Shown here: one piece after another, positions 9,604 to 20,531 of the stretch
Layout: every line of letters starts with the position of its first letter
Position numbering within the stretch: the first letter of the stretch is position 1
Source of the DNA: Blastocladiella britannica
Taxonomy: Eukaryota > Blastocladiomycota > Blastocladiomycetes > Blastocladiales > Blastocladiaceae
Length of the DNA: 24,313 nucleotides
Direction of reading: 5' to 3'
Assembly: GCA_025349905.2 (NCBI GenBank)
Contig: MU624783.1
Span: 1 to 24,313 of the forward strand
Translations under genes and position numbers: made by a program
The notes under the pieces: generated by a model
The model's database searches: none
The model's input: only the letters and a program-made list of their open reading frames with translations
Told to the model about the DNA's origin: nothing

Positions 9604-9747
9604 GTTGTATAGTATATTAATGTTTCAGTCTATTATATTTATGGTATGCAAGATAGTTTGGATCTAATTCTATAATATTGTCTCCAACCCAACAAAATAT
9701 TGCAAGTAGATCTAGAGAGCAAGAAAATATTTTAATATTTTGATATA
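9604..9747. promoter_or_regulatory. AT-rich bidirectional promoter island
   Basis: These 144 bp lie between two divergent starts and are strikingly AT-rich (many TATAAT, ATATTA and AATATT runs) against a strongly GC-rich background. Several TATA-like elements occur (for example near 9610-9620, 9634-9641 and 9671-9677), so no single core element can be assigned. It probably drives both the membrane-protein gene and the CFAP107-like gene. Confidence 0.55.
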
Positions 9748-10632
9748 ATGCAACGAATTCCACGCGACACTACATGGAACAAGCACGGCGAGGTCGGCGC
9801 AACCTTGCTCGCCAACTGGGTGGAAGAGCGCGCGGTCGGCAGCGATCGCATCTTACGCGAGCGCAATGTGCCTTACCTCTCGCGCCAGGGTCACTCGAAC
9901 CTGTTGGAACAGCGGCTGCACGAGGATCCGGCCCAAAAGTTTACCACCGTCTCTCGCCTGAGTTACCAGCCGTCGGGAGCACACGAGAAGCGGCGGTTCC
10001 CATCGCCCATGGGCAAGCTGCGTACGCTCAAGGAAAAGGCGTGGACGACCGAGGCCATGTACGTCCATTTTTTATTTGATCCGCACAGGATCCATGGGAA
10101 TTGAGTTGGATAGGAAAAATGCTAACAAAACACACATCAACAAACGAACAGCGAACACCTCCAACCAAAGACGATCCGGCACCCGACCATTTACGAGACT
10201 TCGACGGCCGGCGCGCACTTTGACCCCACCTTCTCGCCGTCGCTGTCGCCCAGCAAATTGCCGCCGTCGCTAGTGCTTGCGTCGTCGTACGTGGTACCCG
10301 CACCACCCATGGACGATGCGCCCATCACTTTTTGGTCGCACCACGTGGCCCGCGGTGCCCACACCACGTACGCGTCCAAGCCGCACGGCATGCACCCGGA
10401 GAGCGTGGCACGCACCTGTGTGGTGGGCCACACGGCGGTTCCGGAACTGCTGCCCGGTGTCGGTGCCGCCCGCACCTGCCGGTTCGTGCCCTCGCCCACC
10501 AGCGATGGGCCCGGTTCGGTGCAGGAGGTCCCGATCGAGCATGTGGTCAGCAGGGCCACGGCGTCGTTTGGTCGCATCACCACGTTCTCGACCCCGATCG
10601 CCGAGACCGTGGATGCTCCGCACAAGCCTTAG
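9748..10632 (+). CDS. Small protein, possible CFAP107-like axonemal protein
   Basis: Exons 9748-10058 and 10152-10632 (93-bp intron, GTACGT...AACAG, phase 2); 263 residues. The protein is soluble, basic, rich in His, Pro, Ser and Thr, and has no signal peptide or membrane helix. Near the N-terminus it has TTWNKHGEVGATLLANWVEE, followed by Arg. The core NWxEER after a Trp and a short spacer resembles the opening of ciliary microtubule inner protein CFAP107. The rest consists of short extended motifs ending in Pro, Tyr or His (PYLSRQGHSN, HPTIYETS, HHVARGAHTTYASKPHGM), a style common in axonemal filament-like proteins. The similarity is short, so the functional call is a suggestion. If right, it implies a flagellated zoospore. 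Donor, acceptor and phase are clear, and codon use matches the neighbours. Confidence 0.6.
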
Positions 10633-10734
10633 TCGTTTTCGTGTATCATGTGTATTTGCAAATAGAGAATTGATAAGAATATAACTTTGTTTCCCCATTC
10701 TATTTACTGCGTCCATACGGCGGTGGGACTCGGT
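10633..10734. other. 102-bp convergent 3' spacer
   Basis: An AT-rich gap separates the stop codons of the CFAP107-like gene and the 809-residue gene. It must hold both 3' ends. No hairpin or repeat stands out. Confidence 0.4.
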
Positions 10735-13245
10735 CTATACGACGACGGAATCCCAGCGCCCGAGGTGGCCCAAGAACCGGTGCTTTCCAACGACCGATGG
10801 AGGCTTGACGATGCCAGCATCATCGGGAACGCACGAAGTTGGCGAGACTACTTTGTCGGTCACTGCCACCAACACTGGTTTGGGAGGAACCATCGGTGCA
10901 GGGGCGGGCGACCGCCTCCTCCTGGGCAACGTGTCCTTTGGTGGGACTTGAGGTGGCGGAAGCAATGTCGTGTGACTACCGGCCAGGTCAGACGACGATC
11001 CAACGGCGGAAAGATCGCCGTGACTCTCGACCGCACTACCGAGCAACGTCGGGCTCTGCTGCTGCACAACGGGCGACTTGACCATGGCCCAGTGCGCAAA
11101 TGACGGAAGTGGTGGTGGCGCATTGCGAGCAACCACAAACACCTGTTCGGGCACCACCACGTCCAAGTCGAGCGACCCATTGTAGCTGTAGACCGAGAGC
11201 GGCCGCGGCACGTTACTAGCGCGGTCGCGCGCCAGCCCCGGTGCGACCGAAAACAGCACCTTGACGTTTCCCGCGAGCGTGGAGGCCGCATTGGGAGCGT
11301 GTGGCAGTGCGTCACCGTTCACAATCTCTACGCCGTCCAACGTCGCCGTTACTTCTGCTCCGGCGTCAGCACCAAGTTGGTCCTGCTCGGTCCACACCCA
11401 CACCAGATCGTCGCCGGCGTCCTGAATGTACAAAAACAGCCGCAGCGACCGCAGCACGTGCTCGTACACGGTCTGCGGCTTGAGTGGTGCGAGCCCTGCG
11501 GCGTGAATGATGCGCATCACCCGCATGGCGGTTGTGGAGATCTCGCGCCGCGCCAGTGCCGCCAGCCGGTCGCCCGCGGTCACGCCCTCGTCAATAAACC
11601 ACGCGGGCAAGAGCGACGGGTCCGGGTGGACAGTGCGCGGCAACGACGGCGGCGTCGGTGGCGCCGACATGCTTACGCGCGAGTTACGGCTGGCACCGCG
11701 TTTGGGGACCGGCAGTTGGTTCGGACCTGCTGCTGCTGATGCTGCTGCCGCAATATCGTCTTCCCACATCGACGACGACATTGGGCGTGTCTGAACACCC
11801 AGCAACTCGGCATGCAGCAGCGGCGTCAACATGGGCGACGGCGGCGCTCCTTGGGGCTGCTGCTGCTGGTAAGCGGTGGTGGTTGTCCCGCGGGCAGTAG
11901 CGGCGGCGGTGGCGCGACTCGTGTTGATGACGCAGTACGCGTCGGCCACCAGCTCGTCGTACAGGTCCTCGAGCGCGCGCGGGCAGCTGAGAAGCAGCAT
12001 GGGAATGTTATCGCGCGGCCGCATGAGCATGGCGCGTAGCCCCGCCACCGCGGGAGAGTGCTCGAGCTTGACAAACAGCTCGTAGCACGAGGCGGCAATG
12101 TGATGCTTGAGCAGGAGCTGAGCTGAATGCAGCGCGTGCGCGCGCGTCACCGACGTGGACGTGCTCGTGTGCGATGCAATCGACCGGCGCTTGCGTACGC
12201 CTACACCAGTCATTGCCGATGTTGAGGCTACTGCCGGAGTCGACGACGACGAGTGCATCGACGAACCAGGGGTAAACACCTCGTCGGCAATGTTGCCTGC
12301 GCCGGGCACTGCCAGAAACCCGGTCGAGTTGGGTGGCGACATGGGAACCGCCGGGTCAGATCGCGCCGGATAGAGCAGGATCGCGGGCGCGGCCGAACCC
12401 ACGAATGCGGGCATCCCGCCGTCGTCACCGTCATCGCCAACACGGCCAATCGCGGGAATGACGGTCATGGCAGCGTACAACGACCGCACCATGGCCGCTG
12501 GTGGCTGGCGGTAGTTGCGATCGAGCACCTGGGTCGCGAGCTGGTGCCACAGCATCCGCAGCTGCGCCATGAGGGCATGCACATCCGACTTGTCGTCAAT
12601 ATACACGCGCTCGAATGCAGGAGACCGGCTCCGGCGCAGCTCAAACCCGGACTTGACGCTCGGGGGCCGTGGTACCGCCGTCAGGGGCATGATCGCGATC
12701 ACTGGGGATGCCTGGCGTTGCAGTGTGGAGACGGCATCGAGAGTGACGGTGGGTACCGTCACGGTTGCCACTTCAGCACCTCCATTACTCCGAGGCAATG
12801 TTGGTGATAGCCGCGCCTTGGCTATTAGAAAGTTGAGTGCTTCAGTAGTGACAGGCGCAATTCGACGTCATCATCTCCAATTCACTAATTACGGAGGCGT
12901 ACCGGCCCGACGCTCAGCGACTAGCCGTTCCAGCGGGGTCAGGTTGTCGTCGTTGTTGTCACCATCCTGCACATTGCTGGTCCCAGCCAAGCTCGGTATC
13001 GCAATCAATGCGCGGCCAGTCGACGACGGGTGACGCGCGAGCGGGCGTGACCGCTGGCGCCGCAGCGACTTGCGCTTGCGGAGCGGAGACGTGAACCAGT
13101 GCCACGGAGAGGCCGTTGCCACTACAGGAAGAGGAGATGTAGTGCCCGAGCGCGCCGTCGTCACCCGAGCGGGGGACTTGCGTGGCAGAGTCGGCGGCCG
13201 CGGAGCAGTTGCTGCTGCTGCACTACCTACGCTAAAGGCTCTCAT
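10735..13245 (-). CDS. 809-residue protein of unknown function
   Basis: Two exons on the minus strand, 13245-12903 and 12821-10735, with an 81-bp intron (GTACGC...TAATAG, phase 1) that joins LVAERRA to AKARLSPTLPRS. The first 115 residues are basic, Ser/Pro/Arg-rich (RKRKSLRRQRSR) and may carry a nuclear signal. Ordered-looking segments include VYIDDKSDVHALMAQLRMLW, then LHSAQLLLKHHIAASCYELF and later IPMLLLSCPRALEDLYDELV. A further block is PSLLPAWFIDEGV with VYEHVLRSLRLFLYIQD and a beta-rich stretch (LVWVWTEQDQLG, GNVKVLFSVAP, LDLDVVVPEQVFVV). Between them are low-complexity linkers with QQQQ, poly-Ala and Pro runs. The C-terminus has proline motifs such as PPPQVPPK and PMVPPKP that could bind SH3 domains. 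No signal peptide or membrane helix is seen. I do not recognise the family. Regulation or scaffolding is only an impression. Confidence 0.62.
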
Positions 13246-13577
13246 ATTTCTGAACGTTGTGTTGTTGGATCAGGTTGGTTTGGTTTGTCTTGGTTGGTGG
13301 CAGATAGAGGAAGTTCGCGGTCAGCTGCGATTGCTGTATTTGTACTCTTGGCCGGTCGAGGAGCAGGAGCAGGAGCACCGTATTCGTTTTTTTTTTCCTT
13401 GAAAGGCACCAAACCGGCGCTCGTCGTTCCTGCGTGTCTGTGCGCATCTGACTGTGGCTGACCGTTGTTTCGGATCGTTTTGACTCTTTCAAATAAACGA
13501 CCAGTTCTGGGATCGCGCCGTAAAATGGATCCCTCGCCTGGCACTCGCTAAAGAAAAGAGCCCCCCAAAAAAAAGTG
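13246..13577 (-). promoter_or_regulatory. Upstream region of the 809-residue gene and 3' end of the eIF2A gene
   Basis: This 332-bp spacer lies between two minus-strand genes. Next to the start codon (about 13262-13305) the minus strand is a C/A-rich leader made of CCAAC/CCAAA repeats, probably 5' UTR. Farther up, the minus strand holds a run of A (13387-13396 region) and, just after the eIF2A stop, a T8-G6 tract (13561-13574). Short ORFs on both strands here look like chance frames. No RNA gene is recognised. Confidence 0.4.
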
Positions 13578-15391
13578 TCAGATCGTATTGACACCCAACT
13601 GGCCGAGCTCAGTCCGCACAGCGTGCTCGGACTCGATCTTGGCTAGCTGCGCGTGCACCAGCTTCTCGCCCGCATCGCGCTTGACCTTGAGCGCCTTGAT
13701 CTGGTGCAGCTTCTTGATGAGCGCCTGCTTGAGCTTTTCCATCCCCGGATCACTCAGCACCGTGCCCGCCCCCGTAGCCGGCGGTGATGCAGTGGAGGAG
13801 CGCGCCAAAAGCTCACCGGTAGCAGCCGCAGCAGCACGTCCGCCGCGAGCGCCGCCATTGCGGAAGGTGGACACTGGCGGCGGCGTGGCGCCAGGAGGGA
13901 GACGCGGGCCACCAGCTCCCAGTCGCGCCGACGGAGGACGGTAAGCGCCGCCGACCGACTTAGGTTTAGGTGCAGCCGCGCCAACCAGGCCCGTGGGCGC
14001 CGGCGACAGCTCGCGCTTGGCCCATGCCTCGGCCACGGGCGCGGCGCTGGGACTGGGCGTCCACTGCACCTGGAACAGCTCCTTGACGTCGTGCTTGGCA
14101 ATGCACACGCCGCGATAGTGCCACAGCTTCCATCCATTGTCGACGCGCAGACGCGGCGACAGAGTCGCCGTCAGCAAGTACCGGCCGTCGGGGGACCACG
14201 ACAGGTGCGTTGCGTTGGTGGCCGCGACCGATGCCAGCTTGGTCTTCTTGGTCAGGTCCCAAAAGTCCGCGTCGCCTTGCAGGTTTCCAAACCCTCCCAC
14301 CACCAGGACCCGGCCATTGGGCGAGAACGAGAGCGTGTTGCGCGGGGCGGTGCCGAGATCCACCGTCGCGTCCGCCTTGTAGTTGAAGAGCATCGACTTG
14401 GAAGGAATGAACCCGTACGTGACCGCAAACTCGCGGCCCGACGGCGCCCACGCCACGTCGTGGATGGGGCCTTCGCGGTCGAGCGCCACGCGGCAGTCCC
14501 ACGAGCCCGCGGTGGACATGTAGTACAGGTTGGTCTCGCCATAGTACGACTGGCCCGTGGTATCCACGTCGGTCGACGTCAGCACCAGCACACCCGTGCC
14601 GAGGCGGTTCCACATGAACTTGACCTTGTCGGACTTGTAAAACGTCTTGTTGGCAATTGGCACATTGAAGTTACCGAGCGAGTACATCTTGACGACCGCG
14701 GGCGCTCCCTGGTTACCCTCCGGAATGAAAATGACCACGTGCGGGTTGGCTCCCGGCGAGAGCGAGTACGATGCAATTTGGGTTGCCCCACGCAGCTTGA
14801 ACGCGGCGCCGGCGTTGGCGCCCGACGTCACGTAAAACGTCACCTCGGCCGACGACGTGAGCCGGCCGTACATGCTCTCGTCGTCGGTCCACTGCGGCAT
14901 CCACGACCCTTGGGCCTTGTGGCCGTGGCGGCCCAGCACCTCGCCGCGCTTGACGTCGTGGATCACCAGGTTCTGGTGCAGTGGCACCCCTTGCTCCTGC
15001 CGCGCCTGCCGCTCCCATGTGCACACAAACGAGCCGCGCGGCGACATGGACACCTCAATGATGCTCTTTTGCGCGTAATGGTACAGGTCCTGGCTGGTTT
15101 GCACGTCCACCACCGTGAGCCCTGCCGCGTCCACGTACGCGAGCGTGGTGCCGTCGGACGAGTACATGAATTGGCGGTACGTCGTGCCCGGGCGCAGGAG
15201 CCCATTTGCGAGAGGCTCGGTCGGGGTGGCCGGGTTGCAGGAGCCGAGCTCGGTTCCGGAGCGGTCTGTGTTTGTTTTGTTTTGTCAACTTCCATTTCGT
15301 TAAAACTACAGCGACCGGCCAACCGATCAAGCCAAACGGGCCGGTCAAGAAAAACAAATTACATACAAGCGACAGTGTGGAGAGTCGACAT
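13578..15391 (-). CDS. Eukaryotic translation initiation factor 2A (eIF2A)
   Basis: eIF2A is a cytosolic WD-repeat factor that can deliver initiator tRNA to the 40S subunit independently of eIF2. Model: exon 1 15391-15367 (25 nt), intron 101 bp (GTATGT...CACAG, phase 1), exon 2 15265-13578; 570 residues against 585 in human. The small first exon (MSTLHTVA plus Tyr) restores the opening strand before RSGTEL; the long frame alone would start at an internal Met (residue 42) inside blade 1. Propeller blades run to about residue 400, with family stretches LVLTSTDVDTTGQSYYGE, YGFIPSKSMLFNYKAD, LSFSPNGRVLVVGGFGNL and LTATLSPRLRVDNGWKLWHY. The eIF2A hallmark GGAYRPPSAR lies near 446-455. A coiled coil (MEKLKQALIKKLHQIKALKV) closes the protein. 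The gene is divergent from the adenylate cyclase gene. Confidence 0.95.
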
Positions 15392-15849
15392 GGTTATTTT
15401 TTTGGTAGTTGTTGATTTGTGCAAGCAGCAGTGAATTTGATATTTTTTGCCCCTGCTGTCGGCGGTTGCAGTCGTCGGCAGTCGATAATGGTAAAATTTG
15501 ACGGGGGGAATAACAGTCCCGGGTCGGTTACGGTTCCGATCGACTGACGTGCAGAGTTGTTATTGTTATTACGTGTGTGCGTGTGCTTCCACAAACCAAG
15601 TGACCACTGACCGATAATTAAAAAGGCGCGAGAGAGAACTGACGGACAACCACGACGCGAAAAAAAACGAGCTGGACGGATGGTGTCGAGTGCAAAAGAG
15701 AAACCCGCACAACCAGGCATATTTTCGCAAAAATTACACACCACGTGACGGTTGCAAATAGCGTGTTTCCCATGCCCTGCATTCCCACACCTACAGACTG
15801 CCTTCAAGCAACAACCAATCAAAATCAAATCAAAATTATTAGTATATGA
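15392..15849. promoter_or_regulatory. Divergent intergenic region between eIF2A and adenylate cyclase genes
   Basis: This 458-bp AT-richer spacer carries both promoters and is the longest gene-free stretch. It contains CACGTGAC at 15742-15749 and a CCAAT box at 15815-15819, about 30 bp before the cyclase ATG. A TTGTTATTGTTATT run lies near 15555-15570. An open frame on the minus strand here has no family features and atypical composition. No RNA gene is recognised. Confidence 0.5.
15742..15749. promoter_or_regulatory. CACGTGAC E-box
   Basis: The sequence CACGTGAC is a palindromic E-box with the extension favoured by Cbf1/USF-type bHLH factors (RTCACGTG on the other strand). It lies about 100 bp upstream of the adenylate cyclase ATG and about 350 bp upstream of the eIF2A ATG. 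Function is inferred from the motif only. Confidence 0.35.
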
Positions 15850-18800
15850 ATGGCTTCCCCCCACCATTGCCCTGCCTCTGCTGCAAGCCAGTATTCCACC
15901 TCAGGCCTTCAAATAGCTCCAACTGGTGGCACAGTCGCATACTCTGGCTCCGAGATCAAGTTTTCGCGTCCCCCACGACGACCCCACACTGCCCCGTCCA
16001 TTCGAGTCCGATCGCCCTCCATGCCCGCTCCGGACCTCGGCGATCTCATGATTGTGACAGCCTCGCCTGGATCGGGAACCGGGTTTGGATCACCCGCAGT
16101 GACTTCCCCAGCCGCAATGGGCAATGGATCGCCTCCCTCCAGTCCCGCTAGTGGCCGATTACTCGGCGGAAATGGTGTGCCCGGCGCTGCTGCTGACTCT
16201 ACATTGCCATACATTCCCGGGTTACGGGCACGAGAAGCACGGAAACACATGCCTCACATGTCAGACAAGCGGCGAGGCAATGCAGCGGCGGCCGTGGTGA
16301 CCAATTCTGCCCACTTGCGCGGCTCTGCTCGCCCAAAGGGTTTTGGCGACGCTGGTGATGCCGCACAGGTCCCTGCTACTGGTCGCACGAGCCGTCCGGG
16401 ATCACCGAAACACGTCATTGCTGCCGAGAGCAGCAGTAAACGTCCGTCCTCTGCGTCGCCGACGCGAAGAGCAGCGTCCGCTGCTGCTGGTCAGCGAGGT
16501 GCAGTGCCTCGCAGCGCTGTCGGATCACCGCCAACACTGGAGCGCACGACCCCGGCAGTCATGTCAGCCCCTTCCCTCCCGACCCTCATGACATTCAATG
16601 CTGGGATCGCCGCAGAGGGACATTTTTCGTCTGCAGGCGCAATTGAGGCGGCACCTCCTTCGATTTTTGTCGGCGGCGATATCTTGGCCACGGCCCTTTT
16701 CACCTTACCCCAGCAACTGGCAAGACTCGCGAGCGAGTTTATCTCCCTCTCTGAGTCGGACGAAGTGTCCATTTGCATTGCTCTGGACGCACTTCTCCAG
16801 GTTCTTGAAGATGCCACTCCGGCACGGCTCAGTGGCACCCTCTTGGCAACCGCCGAGTTCTCGCATCACTTGGTGGCGGTTGTCGAGTATGGGTCAGTGG
16901 CTGCCAACGGGAAAGTGTTTGCCCTGGTTCGCGAGCTCTTGCGGGTGGATTGTATGTGTTTTGAACCCTTTTTTCAGTGAGCGGTGAAAAACTGAGACAT
17001 GTTATGATAAATAGCAACCATGGCCAACGTACTGGCCAGCTTTGGAGCGCTGGGAACCCTCTTGAACGCTGCAAGCACCGCCTGCATCAAGGCACCAGCA
17101 CCGCCCGTCTCAGGGACCCGGCGGCCATCGAGCGCCATGTCGCGGTCGCCCTCATCGCTTGGATTAGCGCAAGGAACATCGCTGCGGCGTGCGAGTTCCG
17201 CCATTGGAGCGTCCCAAGTCAGCTTGAGTGGCGACCTGTTTGCCAATCGACCCAATAGCATGAACGTCCCCTTTCCCACCAGCCCAACCAGCCCCGCCAT
17301 CACGTCGCACGATTTCCAGCAGAAATACCTCATGAAGGCCGAGCCACTCTTGGACCGGTCACCAAGCGCCGGCGGCGAAGGCGACCAGTTGATCGAGTCG
17401 CTTCTGTCCAACTACTTGGATGCGCGGTTTCTCGAGTACGTTGAGAAAATGGACAAGGAGGAGCGCACCACCACCGTCAAGCACCTGTTGATGCTGTTTG
17501 CCAAGGTTGGGCGCCTGCTCACGGTCTCGGCGTACAGCGTCGACCTCGAGGTGATGGCCGCGCTCCGGAAACTGATCACTGAAACCGTGGATGTGACGCA
17601 CGCCGAGGCGGCGGCAGTGTACGTCCTGGATCCCCGCACGGGCGAGCTGGTGCTGGAAGACGTGACGCTCTCTCCGCTGATTGCTCCCATCGCACCTCTG
17701 GCCTCGATTCCGTCGTCGCGGTTGGGCTCGTACTCGGGCGGCCTGGATGGGCCCGACCTTGTTTTTGAGCCGCCAAGTCGGCTTCAGCTTCCTGGTACAC
17801 AGGAGCCGCTGACCATTGCCACCGCTACTCCACTCGCCAACAGCGGACCCCTGACGATACCCCCTGGATCGCGTTTCGCCATGGGCCGTGGACTCGCGTC
17901 GTTGGCGATTCAGCGATGCTGCCACATTAACGTGCGGTCGCCCGAGGATCCCGAATGGTGTGTGATTGACAAGGAAGTGGACGCGTTCGGCATTCCCGGG
18001 GTCGTCATTTCGGGCGTGATGGCGATCCCGCTGCGGTCCTCTGATGGGCGCCCCATTGGATGCCTGGTTGCTCTCAACAAATTGCAGACTCCGGGCGAGG
18101 CGCAGACTAACGTGGTCAAGCAAGTGCTCTTGAGCAAAAATTTGGACCAAGTGGTGATTGAGGAGCAAAGGGTCACGGAGGGCGGCTCGAAACTGCCAAC
18201 TGGAGTCAAGCGCGTCCCCTTTGATGCTGAAGGCGAGTTTTTATTCCGTATTTTGCGCATCCAGGTTCGTCTTATCGTTTTTACTCGTTGAAATAGGAGG
18301 TGATCCTGACCAAATGATAAAATAGGCGGAAATGATTTTAGCGAATGCGGCATCCTATGCAGACATGCGGCGCACCCAAAAGAAAGTAGAGGTGCTCCTT
18401 GACACGACACGATCCCTCTCGTCGCAATTGGAACTGTCGGCGCTGATTCAAGAAATCATGCGCGGCGCCCGCGAGCTTCTTGGCGCCGATCGATGCACGC
18501 TCTTTCTCCTGGATGTGGAAAAGAAGGAACTGTGGTCCGAGATCCCCAATAAGGAGGGAAAAATGGCCCACATTCGTTTCCCATCCACTGTCGGAATCGC
18601 TGGCGCTGTGGCAACTTCGGGAATGCCAATCAACATTGCTGACGCGTATGCCGACTCGCGGTTCAACAAGGACGTGGACAAGACCACGGGCTACCGAACC
18701 ACGTCCATTCTGTGCATGCCCATCAAAAACGCCGATGGAGGCATTGTCGGCGTCACCCAAATGATCAACAAGCTCTCGGGGATTTTCACCGAGGACGACG

Positions 18801-20349
18801 AAATGCTGCTGGATGCGTTTTCTGCCCAAGCCGCCGTGGCCATTGAGAAATCGGTCTTGTTGTACGTGGCCTACCGCTTTCTTACGAATTTACGGCTCAC
18901 CCGTCTCCTTGACTGCGAATCACAACAGCCAACAAACCGAGAGCATGCGTGACTACCTGGACTCGGTACTCATTCAATTTCTTCTCCATAAAAGACTTTG
19001 ACAACTGACAAAAACAGGACCACACAGATCCTCCAATCGCTATCGCCATGTGTCTTGTCCCTTTCGCCCGTCCTATTCATGAACACCATCAACCGCGACT
19101 GGCTGATTACCTTTTTAGGAACGTCGCGCGATGCGATGGAGTCCAAACCCATTGGTGCCTGGATTGGCGACCAAAACTCCATGATGCTGGCCGATATCAA
19201 CTCGGTCCTCGCCACCGGCCAGTCAGTGTACAGTGCCGACTACGAGCTGCACGGATCTCGTGCCGGAGAGACCAAAGTGGTCAATTATAACATTGTCAAG
19301 CACATTGGTGGGCAGGGGGTCGTGGTCATTATCGAGGACATCTCGAACGAGCGCCGCGCACTGTCGACGCTCTCGCGATACATGTCACCCGAGCTGGCCA
19401 AAATGGTGATGCAAGAGGGGTCTGCGCAACTTGGCGGCGTCAGGAAGACGGTGTCGGTGCTGTTTAGCGATATTCGATCGTTTACGGAGATCAGGTACCA
19501 CCATCTTCTTGTATGTATGAAGAGACCCTTGTTGACCAAAAACAAAATTTATCAGCGAGGCATTGAAGCCGCATCAGGTCGTCGAGTTGCTCAATGAGCA
19601 CTTTACCCATTGCGTCAATGCGATCGTTGCCGAGCAAGGGATCCTTGACAAGTTTATTGGAGATGCTAGTACGCAACCCCTTCCATTAACAAAGGGAGAC
19701 CTTGATTAACACGTCATTTATGACAGTCATGGCCGTCTTTGGAGTGCCGTTTGTCAGTGCAGACGACGCCATTCACGCATGCAATACAGCGCTGCGGATC
19801 GTCACGGACCTCGCGACCTGGAACGAGACCCGCCAGTCGCAGGGTCTAAAGACCATCAACATTGGAATTGGCATCAACACGGGCGAGGTGCTCTCGGGCA
19901 ACATTGGGTCCGAGAAACGCATGGAGTTCTCGTGTATCGGCGATGCCGTCAACCTGTCGTCCCGCGTCGAGGGCCTTACCAAGTACTATGGGGTCACCAT
20001 CTTGATCACCGAAAATACCAAGTCCGAGACACGGAATCTGTTTGTGACCCGAGAACTCGACAAGGTGTGTCCGGTTGGTAAAAAGGTACCTATCGTGATG
20101 TACGAGCTGGTGGCTCGCGTCGGCGATACTGTTGATCCGCTCAAGGCGCAGCAGGTTGCGTACTACGAGACGGCGTTGCAGCAATACTATGCGGCGCAGT
20201 TCTCGGACGCGGCCAACAGTTTCCGCCAAGTGCTCAACTTGGGTAAGGATAAGGCGAGCGACTTGATGCTTGCGCGCTGTCAAAAGTTGATTTCGGACCC
20301 GGTACTCCGAGCAACCTTTAATGGGATCTACATTGCGGATAGCAAATGA
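15850..20349 (+). CDS. Class III adenylate cyclase, GAF-GAF-PAS-catalytic
   Basis: Makes cAMP from ATP; no membrane helix, so soluble. Seven exons: 15850-16951, 17015-18264, 18326-18861, 18929-18965, 19028-19494, 19556-19668 and 19727-20349; phases match; 1375 residues. Residues 1-260 are Ser/Pro/Ala-rich. GAF-A covers about 543-790, with NK at 722-723 but a degenerate FDAEGE end and a long insertion. GAF-B covers about 811-961 with a complete NKFDE signature (Asn932, Lys933, Phe938, Asp942, Glu943), as in cyclic-nucleotide-binding GAFs. A PAS-like segment (976-1090) follows. The catalytic domain has metal Asp1123 (LFSDIRSF) and Asp1167 (FIGDAIMAVFG), purine-selecting Lys1163 (Lys means ATP, Glu would mean GTP), Ser1237 at the partner position, and Asn1244/Arg1248 (VNLSSR). 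A TPR-like tail (SDAANSFRQVL) ends it. The order matches cyanobacterial CyaB1, so activation by cAMP is likely. Confidence 0.95.
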
Positions 20350-20531
20350 ATCATATTTTTTTTCTTCTTCCATGGTATGGCGAGTGATATTTTTAAAAGT
20401 TCTGGATTCCCATGTGTCCCGCTTTCCCAATCGGGTAGACTCTCTCTTTCTTTTTTTTTTTCGCTGCAACTCACCCATACACTTCTAATCCACTCACTCC
20501 ACTATATACTCGCACATACATATCTCCTGCA
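20350..20531 (+). promoter_or_regulatory. Short spacer and TATA-like promoter of the LPMO gene
   Basis: These 182 bp hold the cyclase 3' end and the LPMO promoter. There are T-rich tracts (about 20356-20366 and 20447-20461), and TATATA at 20503-20508, only 24 bp before the ATG. The remaining leader is C/A-rich. The short distance suggests that TATATA may lie in the leader and not be the true TATA box. Confidence 0.35.

Noticed and set aside
14091..15434. A 447-residue open frame on the plus strand opposite eIF2A
   Set aside because: It is the antisense shadow of a GC-rich coding region. It has an Arg/His/Val-heavy composition and no motif, while the minus strand is clearly eIF2A.
15394..15867. 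A 157-residue open frame on the minus strand in the eIF2A-cyclase spacer
   Set aside because: The region is AT-rich, the frame includes promoter-like sequence, and the peptide shows no domain or signal that supports coding.
17359..18168. A 269-residue open frame on the minus strand opposite GAF-A of the cyclase
   Set aside because: It is antisense to the cyclase, His/Arg-rich and without family features.
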